Source: an uncultured Oscillospiraceae bacterium
GTDB lineage: Bacteria; Bacillota; Clostridia; Oscillospirales; Oscillospiraceae
DNA: 12,087 nt
NCBI GenBank assembly: GCA_934655935.1
Contig: CAKUHJ010000048.1
Location: 1-12,087 of the forward strand
Direction of reading: 5' to 3'
The notes under the pieces were generated by a model, which was given only the letters and a program-made list of their open reading frames with translations, did not search any database and had not been told where the DNA came from. Shown here one piece after another: positions 6,079 to 12,087 of the stretch; position 1 is the stretch's first letter, and every line of letters begins with the position of its first letter. The translations under genes and the position numbers were made by a program.

Positions 6079-7354
6079 TTTTCTGCGAATCTCCTTTCTG
6101 TTCCACGCGTCTGCGGAATTTCTGCTCCATATGGAAGGCCGGGACCAGCAGCAGCGCGTCCGCCGCGCAAACCGCTGCAAGAATCAAAAGAATCTGCGTA
6201 TACGAGCCGTTCAGATCATAGAAGAAGTTCATCAGCGGCGAAGCGGCCAGCGCGCCCAACGACAGCATTGCCAGTATCAGCCCCAGCGTCACGCCGTAGG
6301 CCTGCCGCCCAAACAGCTCCGCAGCCAGAAGCGGCTGCAAAAAGCCCTGCAGGCATGTAGAGATCGCCATAAGGATCGCCGCGGTAACCGCCTGCGCGCT
6401 GCTTTTCACGTCCGCCAGCAGCACAACCGCCAGAAGCGAGCTGATCAGGCAGAGCATCACCACATGGTGTGCGCCGATGCGGTCGCTCAGCATGCCGAGC
6501 AGGATTTTGTTGACCGCCATCAGGATCAGCACCAGGCTCAGCATGGACGCGGCAAACGAGGGGGAAAAGCCCTGATCCTGCAGGTGCGGAACCAGCGCAA
6601 TGTATATGCCGTTGGACACCAGCGGCGCCAGCACCATGCCGAGCATGGTCAGGTAGAAGAAGGGCTTTCTGAACAGCTCCTTCGCCGGGACTCCCTCCCA
6701 CGCAGTGGGAAGGCGCTTCTTTTTCCGCGTTCTCTGCGGCCGGTCCGGGTCATGGTAAGCGCTCAGGCCCATTTCCTCCGGCCTGTCCTTCATAATGAAG
6801 AAGACCAGCCCCGCCGTCAGAAGCAGCAGCAGCGCCGCAAAGCGGAGCGCCGCGCGGAAGTCCGAGCGCTCCATAATGGAGGACAGAACCAGGCTCAGAA
6901 TGGAGCCGCCTACGCCGCTTCCGGCCATGGCCGCGCCGATGGCCAGACCCTGATGGCTGTAAAACCAATTCCCAAGCAGGCGCGTGACGGCGGCCGTTGT
7001 CAGGAAATACTCCATAAGGCCAAAGAGGAGGCTTCCGATGAGGAACGGAAGAATGTCCTGCGCAAGGCTGTAGCCGAGGTAGATCAGCGACGCCAGCAGA
7101 ATCGCGATGGTGGCTGGCCTCCGGTAGCCGTATTTCCGGTAAAGCCCGCCCATCAGAAGACTGCTCAGGAAATTTCCGGCATAGCGCAGAGACTGGGAAA
7201 CAGAGAACGCGCCGCGGGAAATGCCAAGCGCGGTGGTCACCGGGATGGTAAAAAGCGTATAGAGATTGTTGCACAGGCCAATGATGACTGCAACCGTCAC
7301 AAACGCGCCGGCGGCAATCACATAGTGATAGTGCCGCCTGATGAACTGGTTCAT
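6071..7354 (-). CDS. MFS transporter, OFA/monocarboxylate-porter type
   Basis: This is a 427-residue inner-membrane permease with 12 predicted membrane segments in two halves. The signature after helix 2 is GGLYRKYGYRR (69-79). Helices 4-5 contain NWFYSHQGLAIGAAMAGSG (129-147), and the half-way loop begins with DRPEEMGL (190-197) and is strongly basic (RTRKKKR, near 208-214). These three features together are typical of the MCT/oxalate-formate antiporter branch of the superfamily, which moves small organic anions; the substrate here cannot be read. The start at 7354 (MNQFIRRH) is supported by GGAGGA (7368-7363) with an 8-base spacer; the upstream in-frame ATG at 7387 has no SD. The M20 peptidase gene ends 43 bases before it and galM overlaps its end. 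It might export or import a product of the neighbouring enzymes (inference). Confidence 0.92.
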   Translation of the reverse strand: MNQFIRRHYHYVIAAGAFVTVAVIIGLCNNLYTLFTIPVTTALGISRGAFSVSQSLRYAGNFLSSLLMGGLYRKYGYRRPATIAILLASLIYLGYSLAQDILPFLIGSLLFGLMEYFLTTAAVTRLLGNWFYSHQGLAIGAAMAGSGVGGSILSLVLSSIMERSDFRAALRFAALLLLLTAGLVFFIMKDRPEEMGLSAYHDPDRPQRTRKKKRLPTAWEGVPAKELFRKPFFYLTMLGMVLAPLVSNGIYIALVPHLQDQGFSPSFAASMLSLVLILMAVNKILLGMLSDRIGAHHVVMLCLISSLLAVVLLADVKSSAQAVTAAILMAISTCLQGFLQPLLAAELFGRQAYGVTLGLILAMLSLGALAASPLMNFFYDLNGSYTQILLILAAVCAADALLLVPAFHMEQKFRRRVEQKGDSQKNV

Positions 7355-7362
7355 TTCAGCTT

Positions 7363-7368
7363 TCCTCC
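7363..7368 (-). promoter_or_regulatory. Ribosome binding site fixing the MFS start
   Basis: GGAGGA at 7368-7363 lies 8 bases before ATG 7354. The alternative ATG at 7387 is preceded by the AT-rich repeat tract and no SD. Confidence 0.8.
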
Positions 7369-7387
7369 GCGGCAAGGCCGCTTTCAA

Positions 7388-7407
7388 AGTTTAAGTTTTA
7401 AGTTTTA
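7388..7407 (-). repeat. Tandem 7-base repeat across the peptidase stop codon
   Basis: On the plus strand AGTTTA (7388-7393) is followed by two identical AGTTTTA units (7394-7400 and 7401-7407). The minus-strand stop TAA of the M20 peptidase is 7400-7398, inside the array. The tract is AT-only apart from one G per unit, in otherwise GC-rich DNA, and looks like slippage. Confidence 0.75.
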
Positions 7408-8543
7408 AAATAGTCGCCGATGATTCCCATGGTCAGCCGCGCGCCATTGGGAAGCTGATCAAGGTCAATTTCCTCCTCGCGCGTATGGCACCCGCGGCCG
7501 ACCGCCGCGCTGGTGCAGACGGCGGGAATGCCGGCAGCCAGCGGAATATTGGCGTCCGTGGAGCTGGAGGTATGCACAGCCTCCTGGCCGAGGTTTTCCC
7601 GGATGGCGGCGTCCACGCGCGCAATCAGCGCGGCATAGGCCTCCGGGTCGACCGGCCCGGAGCACGGGCGGTCGCCGACCAGCTCCACGTCCACCTCCAC
7701 GCCCATCGCGCGGTGCGCCTCAAAGGTCTTTTCAAAGAAATTCTGCATGATCGCCAGGCATTCGCGGTCGTCCGAGCGGTACTCGCAGAGCATGCTGGCC
7801 TCCTGTGCGATGGTGTTGACCGACGTGCCGCCGGTGATGGTGCCGACGTTGTAGGTCGTCTTCGTACCGGCCTTCTGCGGTACCTTCATTGTGTAAATCG
7901 TCTGAATAATGGAGGACAGATAATAGATGGCGTTGCGGTTTCCGAATGCGCCGTAGCTGTGGCCGCCCTCGGTGCGGACTGTGAGGCGGTAGCGGTGCGA
8001 GCCTACGGCGTTCGTGACCACACGGTTGAGCGTCGTTCCGTCAAAGGTATGGAACGCACGCAGACGCGCGCCGAAGTCCTTGACGATCTGGCGGCTGCCC
8101 TTCAGATTGCCCAGCCCCTCCTCGCAGGAGTTTGCGACAAACAGCACGCCACACTTCGGAGCAAGTCCGTTTTCCACAAAATATTTTGCGCAGATCATCA
8201 TCACGGCCAGATTGGCCGTGTCGTCGCAGACGCCGGGCGCGTACATTTTCTTCTCATCCTCACGGAAGGGCATCGGCGTCAGATCCGGGAAAACCGTATC
8301 CGTATGCGCCATGAACACGACAAGGTCATTGTCCTGTGTTACATGGTACGGGCAGACCACGTTGAGCGCCTCGTCAATATAGGCGCCTTCAAAGCCGCTG
8401 CGCGCGAACCAGGCGCGGCAGTACTCCGCGCGCTTTTCCTCGTGGTGCGACGGCGCGGGGATGGCGCAGAGATCGCGGATGATCTGCTTGATCTGCTCCA
8501 CATGCGCGTCAATGTAATCCAGCATCTGTTTGTTCAGCTTCAT
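7398..8543 (-). CDS. M20 family metallopeptidase
   Basis: This is a 381-residue two-zinc peptidase or amidohydrolase, probably cytoplasmic because no signal peptide is seen. The metal and catalytic residues of the M20 fold are all present: H80 and D82 in MAHTDTVFP, the bridging aspartate D107 or D108 in GVCDDTANLA, catalytic E141 and metal E142 in SCEEGLGN, D168 in FHTFDGT, and H353 in GRGCHTREEE. The lid or dimerisation domain lies at about 181-290, with GGHSYGAFGNRNA (193-205). The serine-rich STDANIP (328-334) resembles the peptidase T/dipeptidase branch. The start at 8543 (MKLNKQML) has AAGGAAG (8558-8552) 8 bases upstream; a longer frame would begin in a cysteine-rich stretch with no family likeness. 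It follows the CapA gene by 19 bases. The substrate may be a dipeptide, an acylated amino acid or a gamma-glutamyl compound; the sequence does not decide. Confidence 0.93.
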   Translation of the reverse strand: MKLNKQMLDYIDAHVEQIKQIIRDLCAIPAPSHHEEKRAEYCRAWFARSGFEGAYIDEALNVVCPYHVTQDNDLVVFMAHTDTVFPDLTPMPFREDEKKMYAPGVCDDTANLAVMMICAKYFVENGLAPKCGVLFVANSCEEGLGNLKGSRQIVKDFGARLRAFHTFDGTTLNRVVTNAVGSHRYRLTVRTEGGHSYGAFGNRNAIYYLSSIIQTIYTMKVPQKAGTKTTYNVGTITGGTSVNTIAQEASMLCEYRSDDRECLAIMQNFFEKTFEAHRAMGVEVDVELVGDRPCSGPVDPEAYAALIARVDAAIRENLGQEAVHTSSSTDANIPLAAGIPAVCTSAAVGRGCHTREEEIDLDQLPNGARLTMGIIGDYFKT

Positions 8544-8562
8544 GTCTCCGACTTCCTTTCTG

Positions 8563-9855
8563 TTACAGCAGCACCGTGCCGACGCCGTTTTCAATCGAAA
8601 TCTTCGTGCCGTAGGGCTCGCTCATTGCCGCCAGGCGTTCCAGGATGCCCTTTGTGCCGTCCGGCGACGGCCAGCCGCCCGTCGAGCGCGGAGCGCCGAA
8701 ATGAAGCTCCACCGGCAAAAGCTCCAGCTTTGTGAGCTTTCCGTCCTCCGCCTCCCAATACGGAACGACGGTCTCAAACATGACGCGCTTGTAATAAAGG
8801 CCCTTCTTTCCGTGATCGGAGCGCGCGTCGAACATCACGTCCAGGCCCTCGTCCCCGCGCAGGCCCTGCTTTTCATAGAAGCCGGCGGGCGCCTTCTGCA
8901 CCGTTTCCAGCTGAATGATAAAGTCGCCCAGCGAATAGAAGATCGGGCAGCCCTTGTAAATCTCAATCGGGCGCAGCAGGTGCGGCCCCGTGCCGACCAC
9001 GGCATGCGCCCCGGCGTCGATGCAGCGGTGGGCAAATTCCTCGTAGAATTCCGCCGGGCATTCCTTGCTCCCGCCCCTGAGCTCATGCGAGTGCATGGAC
9101 ACTACGACGTAATCCGCCATAAAGCGCGCCTCGCGGATGCTCTTTTCGATGCGCGCCATATCCTTTTCGTGGACGCTTGTATGCACGCCGGCGCTTTCGC
9201 TTTCCTCAAAGCAAAGCTCGCCGAACTCGTGCACGCCCGGCTGAAGCGGCGGAAGGTAGCCCTCAGCGCGCTCAATCTGCTGCTGGACGTTGACGCCGAG
9301 CGCGTCCGCGACCTCGTCCAGGAGGGCCATTTTTTCCTTCGGGAGGCGGTAGACGGTCTGGTGCCGCACCCCGTTGAGCCCCGGCCTTCCCGGAAGGCTT
9401 GCCGTCTGCTCCCCCGCCATCGCGTCCGGATGGAACGTCGAGCAGGCGCCGATCAGGGCAAAGCGCCCGCAGAGCGTATCCAGGTACACCGGCGCGGCGG
9501 CGTCCGCCAGCGTCCGCCCCGTGCCGCAGGTCTGAAGCCCTGCCTCGCGGATGTAGTCCAGTGTTTTCAGAAGCCCGCCGTAGGAATAATCCATGGCGTG
9601 GTTATTCGCGGTGGTCAGCATATTGAAGCCGAAGGCCCGGATGCTCTCCAGTACCACAGGGTCCGAGCAGAACCAGCTTCCGCCGGATTCCGCCGCGCCG
9701 TAGGATTCAAAGCGGTGCACCGTCGTCTCCAGATTGACAAAGCGGAAGTCGCCCCGCATCAGAAACTGGCGAAGCGCCTCAAAGCCCTCGTAGCTGCCCG
9801 GAAGGCGGTGGAAAATCATCGCGTCGCCGGCGGCCGTGCATTTCATTGTTCGCAT
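8563..9855 (-). CDS. CapA family protein (PGA_cap, metallophosphatase fold)
   Basis: This 430-residue protein belongs to the CapA/PgsA group, named for poly-gamma-glutamate capsule genes and built on a calcineurin-like metallophosphatase fold. Metal-site motifs are in order: AAGDAMI (8-14, D11), VNLETTV (40-46), TANNHAMDYSYGG (82-94), SMHSHE (253-258) and GAHAVVGTGPH (282-292), followed by PIFYSLGDFI (304-313). The usual N-terminal membrane anchor is absent: the catalytic D11 comes almost at once, so the protein is probably cytoplasmic. About 100 residues after SLGDFI form an extra beta-rich tail. ATG 9855 is chosen because AGGAGG (9871-9866) is 10 bases upstream; ATG 9846 would be 19 bases away. 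It overlaps the end of the DUF624 gene by 13 bases. No capB/capC or pgs partners are present, so a capsule role is unlikely here; a hydrolase acting on a phosphorylated or peptidic substrate is inference. Confidence 0.93.
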   Translation of the reverse strand: MRTMKCTAAGDAMIFHRLPGSYEGFEALRQFLMRGDFRFVNLETTVHRFESYGAAESGGSWFCSDPVVLESIRAFGFNMLTTANNHAMDYSYGGLLKTLDYIREAGLQTCGTGRTLADAAAPVYLDTLCGRFALIGACSTFHPDAMAGEQTASLPGRPGLNGVRHQTVYRLPKEKMALLDEVADALGVNVQQQIERAEGYLPPLQPGVHEFGELCFEESESAGVHTSVHEKDMARIEKSIREARFMADYVVVSMHSHELRGGSKECPAEFYEEFAHRCIDAGAHAVVGTGPHLLRPIEIYKGCPIFYSLGDFIIQLETVQKAPAGFYEKQGLRGDEGLDVMFDARSDHGKKGLYYKRVMFETVVPYWEAEDGKLTKLELLPVELHFGAPRSTGGWPSPDGTKGILERLAAMSEPYGTKISIENGVGTVLL

Positions 9856-10658
9856 CTGTTTTCTTCCTCCTCATGCTCCTCTTTTTCAAAGTCCTGCTCG
9901 CTCAGCTGCGCAGACCGAAGCTGCGCGGAGGGCTGCTCCGCCTCCAGTTCGGCATAAAGCTGCCCCTCCCGGCGCTCCTCCGGCGTAAGCATCACCCGCT
10001 CCTCAATGGCCGGATAGCACAGATACGTGGTAATGGAGGCCAGGAACGAGAACATGATAAACAGCGCAAAAATGCTGGAATACGGCAGAAGCCCGATCCC
10101 GAGCAGCGCAAACAGCAAAAACAGCAGCAGCGCCGGAATGCTCTTTCTGATGTTGGCAAAGACCAGCGAAACGCTGTTTTTCAGCAGCGCGCCGAACGGA
10201 AGCTCCACCAGCGCCAGCATGGGGAAAAAGTAGAAGCTTGCGCATATGCTCAGCAACGCCATGCAGGCAGCCAGACCTGCAACCAGCACAAACAGCCGGT
10301 TCATGCCCATCAGATGATAGTAAAAGACCGTGCTTAGCCCGAAAAGGGCCAGGACCGCAAAAAACACCAGCCCGCCCGCAAGGCTCTTCCAGAAATCACG
10401 CCGGAAGGCCTTCCAGTAGTCCGGCCAGAGGAAGTGGTTCTCATCCCGGACCATGGTCGCCGTGATGCGGTGCATCGCGGTCAGCGCGGCCGGGATCGTC
10501 ACAATTCCGGCGCACGAGAGCAAAAACAGCAGGTTCAGCTTGATCAGCTCAAAAAACTCCCGCCAGAGCATATCCATATAGCCCGCGAAGCCCCGCTTTC
10601 GGATTTTGTCCCGCGTCAGATCGGGCCGGTCCGCCCGCGGCTCATACCATCTTCTCAT
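9843..10658 (-). CDS. DUF624 (YesL-like) integral membrane protein, second copy, with acidic tail
   Basis: This 271-residue protein has about five membrane segments at roughly residues 38-62, 91-115, 121-152, 173-190 and 192-214. The family is recognised by the first helix with KLNLLFLLSCAGIVTIPAAL (40-59) and by the loop with WPDYWKAFRRDFWKS (78-92), matching FSDFFSAFRREFRQA in the copy at 4190. It differs from that copy by a hydrophilic N-terminal extension of about 30 residues (MRRWYEPRADRPDL) and a soluble acidic C-terminus (216-271) ending in DFEKEEHEEEENRCEQ. Its ATG overlaps the ABC ATPase stop as ATGA (10658-10655), with GGGGAGG (10672-10666) 7 bases upstream, so it is translationally coupled to the sugar-type ATPase. 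That agrees with the known habit of yesL-type genes to lie beside sugar ABC transporters. The molecular role is unknown. Confidence 0.9.
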   Translation of the reverse strand: MRRWYEPRADRPDLTRDKIRKRGFAGYMDMLWREFFELIKLNLLFLLSCAGIVTIPAALTAMHRITATMVRDENHFLWPDYWKAFRRDFWKSLAGGLVFFAVLALFGLSTVFYYHLMGMNRLFVLVAGLAACMALLSICASFYFFPMLALVELPFGALLKNSVSLVFANIRKSIPALLLFLLFALLGIGLLPYSSIFALFIMFSFLASITTYLCYPAIEERVMLTPEERREGQLYAELEAEQPSAQLRSAQLSEQDFEKEEHEEEENRCEQ

Positions 10659-11773
10659 TGTGCGTCCTCCCCGGTCTTCGGCAGGCAGAGGTTTTCTTCG
10701 CTCTGCGCGTCAAAAATATGAACGTTCGCCGCGTCCAAGTACAGCGGCAGCGTGTCGCCGGGGGCAATCTGCGTATGGTTGGTCAGGACCGTCAGGAAGC
10801 GGATTCCCTCGCACTCGGCCTGCACGTGAAGCCCCGCGCCCATCGGCACGACCTGCTGTACCTGCGCCAGAAACATCGCCTCCGCTTCCTCCGCGGGGCG
10901 GAAATCCTCCGGCCGGACGCCCAGAATCACGCGCATGCCGCCGGAAAGAGCCTCCGGCCTTGCAAAGCGCCGCCCGGCGGCGGAAAGCTGCTTTCCAAAC
11001 AGCCTTACGCTCCACGCTCCGTCCGCGTTTTTCAGATGCGAGGCGAAGAAATTCATCTTCGGCGCGCCGACAAAGCCCGCCACATACACGCAGTTCGGAT
11101 GATTGTAAATCTCCTGCGGCGTACCGGTCTGCACAATGCGGCCGGTATCCATAACCGCCAGGCGGTCCCCCAGCTGCATGGCCTCGGCCTGGTCGTGCGT
11201 CACGTAAATAAACGTCGTCTGAAGCTTTTCGTGCAGGCGGATGATCTGGTCGCGCAGCTCCATGCGCATCTTTGCGTCCAGATTGGAAAGCGGCTCGTCC
11301 AGCAGGAACACCACGGGCTCGCGCACCATGGCCCGCCCCAGCGCGACGCGCTGGCGCTGGCCGCCGGAGAGCACGCGCGGGCGGCGGTTGAGCAGGTACT
11401 CAATGTCCAGAAGCTTTGCCGCCTGCTCCACCCGGCGCTTGATCTCCTCCTGCGAAAGCTTCATGCTTTTCAGCGGGAAGGCCATATTCTTATACACCGT
11501 CAGGTGCGGATAGAGCGCAAAGCTCTGAAACACCATGGCGACGTTCCGCTTCATGGGCTCCAGCTGGCTCACATCCTGCCCGTCAAAGCGTACCGCGCCC
11601 TCCGAGGGCTTCTCCAGGCCCGCCACGAGGCGCAGCAGCGTGCTTTTTCCGCAGCCGGACGGACCCAACAGCACCAGAAATTCGTGGTCCTGCACCGTAA
11701 GGTCCACCTGCTTCAGCGCCTGCGTTCCATTCGGGTATGTCACGCTGGCCCTTGAAAGTTGAATTTCAGCCAT
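10655..11773 (-). CDS. Sugar ABC transporter ATP-binding protein (MsmK/UgpC/MalK type)
   Basis: This 372-residue ATPase energises CUT1-type uptake of oligosaccharides or glycerol phosphates at the inner face of the membrane. The motifs are complete: Walker A GPSGCGKST (37-45), Q-loop VFQSFALYPH (81-90), signature LSGGQRQRVALGRAM (135-149), Walker B VVFLLDEP (154-161) with D-loop SNLD, and the H-loop H193 in YVTHDQAEAM. After the nucleotide-binding domain comes FVGAPKMNF (234-242), then GVRPED (285-290) in the C-terminal OB/TOBE domain typical of MalK/UgpC. The start at 11773 (MAEIQLSR) has AGGAG (11786-11782) 8 bases upstream; a longer frame would begin inside the promoter region. It is first gene of the six-gene operon and overlaps DUF624 by 4 bases. 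No permease or binding-protein gene lies beside it, so it may serve transporters encoded elsewhere, as MsmK does in streptococci (inference). Confidence 0.96.
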   Translation of the reverse strand: MAEIQLSRASVTYPNGTQALKQVDLTVQDHEFLVLLGPSGCGKSTLLRLVAGLEKPSEGAVRFDGQDVSQLEPMKRNVAMVFQSFALYPHLTVYKNMAFPLKSMKLSQEEIKRRVEQAAKLLDIEYLLNRRPRVLSGGQRQRVALGRAMVREPVVFLLDEPLSNLDAKMRMELRDQIIRLHEKLQTTFIYVTHDQAEAMQLGDRLAVMDTGRIVQTGTPQEIYNHPNCVYVAGFVGAPKMNFFASHLKNADGAWSVRLFGKQLSAAGRRFARPEALSGGMRVILGVRPEDFRPAEEAEAMFLAQVQQVVPMGAGLHVQAECEGIRFLTVLTNHTQIAPGDTLPLYLDAANVHIFDAQSEENLCLPKTGEDAQ

Positions 11774-11805
11774 AATCCACGCTCCTGCCTTCGCTTGTTT
11801 GCCCC

Positions 11806-11834
11806 ATTGTAGCATGCTGTTTTCGCAATTACAA
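11806..11834 (-). promoter_or_regulatory. Promoter of the six-gene operon
   Basis: On the minus strand there is TTGTAA (11834-11829), a 17-base spacer ending in TGC (extended -10) and TACAAT (11811-11806). Transcription would start near 11799, 26 bases before the ABC ATPase ATG. I see no clear cre-like or other operator palindrome over it. Confidence 0.78.
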
Positions 11835-11895
11835 CCGCAAAAGGCCTTCTTTCGCCAAGAGAGAAAAAAGATCCATAAAATGTGCAGGCATGCAG

Positions 11896-11926
11896 AATCC
11901 CCGCCGCGCAGCGCGCAGCGGGGATT
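11896..11926. terminator. GC-rich hairpin after fba
   Basis: AATCCCCGC (11896-11904) pairs with GCGGGGATT (11918-11926). Inside, GCGC (11906-11909) pairs with GCGC (11913-11916) around a 3-base loop, with one C/A mismatch between the two helices. It starts 24 bases after the fba stop on the minus strand. No T-run follows directly; the nearest is near 11873-11866. It is a probable terminator or mRNA-protecting hairpin, less certain than the other two terminators. Confidence 0.6.
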
Positions 11927-11949
11927 TGCAGAAAAATACAGAAGCGGAA

Positions 11950-12087
11950 TCAGGCCTTGCCGGCGCAGCCCAGAACGTCGCGCAGCTTGTGGCGGACAAG
12001 CTCCTTGATGTTGGCGCGTGCGGGCTTGAGATACTCGCGCGGGTCAAACTTGTCGGGATGCTCGTTGAAGAACTGACGGATGGTGCC
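11950..12087 (-). CDS. fba: Class II fructose-bisphosphate aldolase, 3' end only
   Basis: The last 45 codons and the TGA stop (11952-11950) of a gene that starts beyond the right edge are present. The sequence contains FDPREYLKPARANIKELVRH and ends in DVLGCAGKA, matching the conserved C-terminal tail of class II FbaA (FDPRKYL.PAR..I..LV..K...LG). The enzyme splits fructose 1,6-bisphosphate to glyceraldehyde 3-phosphate and dihydroxyacetone phosphate in glycolysis. The catalytic zinc ligands lie outside the window. The family tail is distinctive, but only about 15% of the protein is visible. It is separated from the six-gene operon by a hairpin and a promoter, so it is probably not cotranscribed with it. 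Confidence 0.88.
   Translation of the reverse strand, partial: GTIRQFFNEHPDKFDPREYLKPARANIKELVRHKLRDVLGCAGKA

Noticed and set aside
6079..6180. 34-codon N-terminal extension of galM
   Set aside because: It overlaps the MFS coding sequence deeply and has no likeness to the family; AAAGGAG precedes the ATG at 6078.
5011..9957. Long plus-strand frames opposite galM, the MFS gene, M20 and CapA (5011-6360, 6131-7408, 7485-8735, 8530-9957)
   Set aside because: Each lies antisense to a gene with firm catalytic or membrane motifs, and the products are low-complexity R, A, H and Q-rich sequence typical of complementary GC-rich codons.
10658..11755. A 365-codon plus-strand frame opposite the ABC ATPase
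   Set aside because: It is the shadow of the ATPase, which has all its nucleotide-binding motifs; no ribosome site precedes it.
5065..11773. Possibility that the operon is a defence or mobile element
   Set aside because: No nuclease, helicase, reverse transcriptase, integrase, transposase or terminal repeats are seen, and all six proteins match metabolic or transport families.
11774..11815. N-terminal extension of the ABC ATPase (14 extra codons from an ATG at 11815)
   Set aside because: It would cover the -10 box at 11806-11811, lacks an SD, and the family begins at about MAEIQLSR.

Overview
The window looks like a stretch of chromosome from a low-oxygen, gut-type Firmicute in class Clostridia. 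Oscillospirales is my best guess. The base composition is GC-rich, yet the promoters are consensus sigma-A type, the Shine-Dalgarno (SD) sites are strong (AGGAGG, GGGGAGG), and the genes include a YesL/DUF624 pair, a MsmK/UgpC-type sugar ATPase, an M3B oligoendopeptidase and a class II aldolase. The taxonomic placement is inference from gene content only.

Layout from left to right. Positions 1-1205 (minus) hold most of an M3-family oligoendopeptidase that runs off the left edge; it has its own TTGATA-N17-TATAAT promoter. Next comes a 291-base intergenic stretch with a strong terminator for the following operon. Positions 1497-3987 (minus) are a greA-lysS operon driven by a perfect TTGACA-N17-TATAAT promoter. 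Its lysyl-tRNA synthetase is unusually long because it carries a C-terminal Trbp111/EMAPII-like tRNA-binding domain. Divergent from greA is a small DUF624 membrane protein (4190-4840, plus), which converges on a tRNA-Arg(ACG) gene (4905-4981, minus); a bidirectional terminator lies between them.

Positions 5065-11773 (minus) are six tightly packed genes that read as one operon, in transcription order: MsmK/UgpC-type sugar ABC ATPase, a second DUF624 membrane protein, a CapA-type metallophosphatase-fold protein, an M20 metallopeptidase, an MFS permease of the OFA/monocarboxylate type, and aldose 1-epimerase (galM). Junctions are overlaps of 4, 13 and 8 bases or gaps of 19 and 43 bases. A TTGTAA-N17-TACAAT promoter with an extended -10 lies just upstream. 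No terminator is visible after galM, so transcripts may run on into the tRNA gene. Upstream of the operon is the 3' end of a class II fructose-bisphosphate aldolase gene (11950-12087), separated by a GC-rich hairpin.

Most of the window is housekeeping: translation (lysS, tRNA-Arg), transcription elongation (greA), glycolysis (fba) and peptide turnover. The accessory interest lies in the six-gene operon. It combines an ATPase without its own permeases or binding protein with DUF624, CapA, M20, MFS and GalM. That pattern suggests uptake and processing of a sugar- or peptide-containing compound, but the substrate cannot be read from the sequence. The LysRS fusion is the clearest unusual single protein. 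I see no CRISPR array, insertion sequence, phage gene or recognisable defence system.
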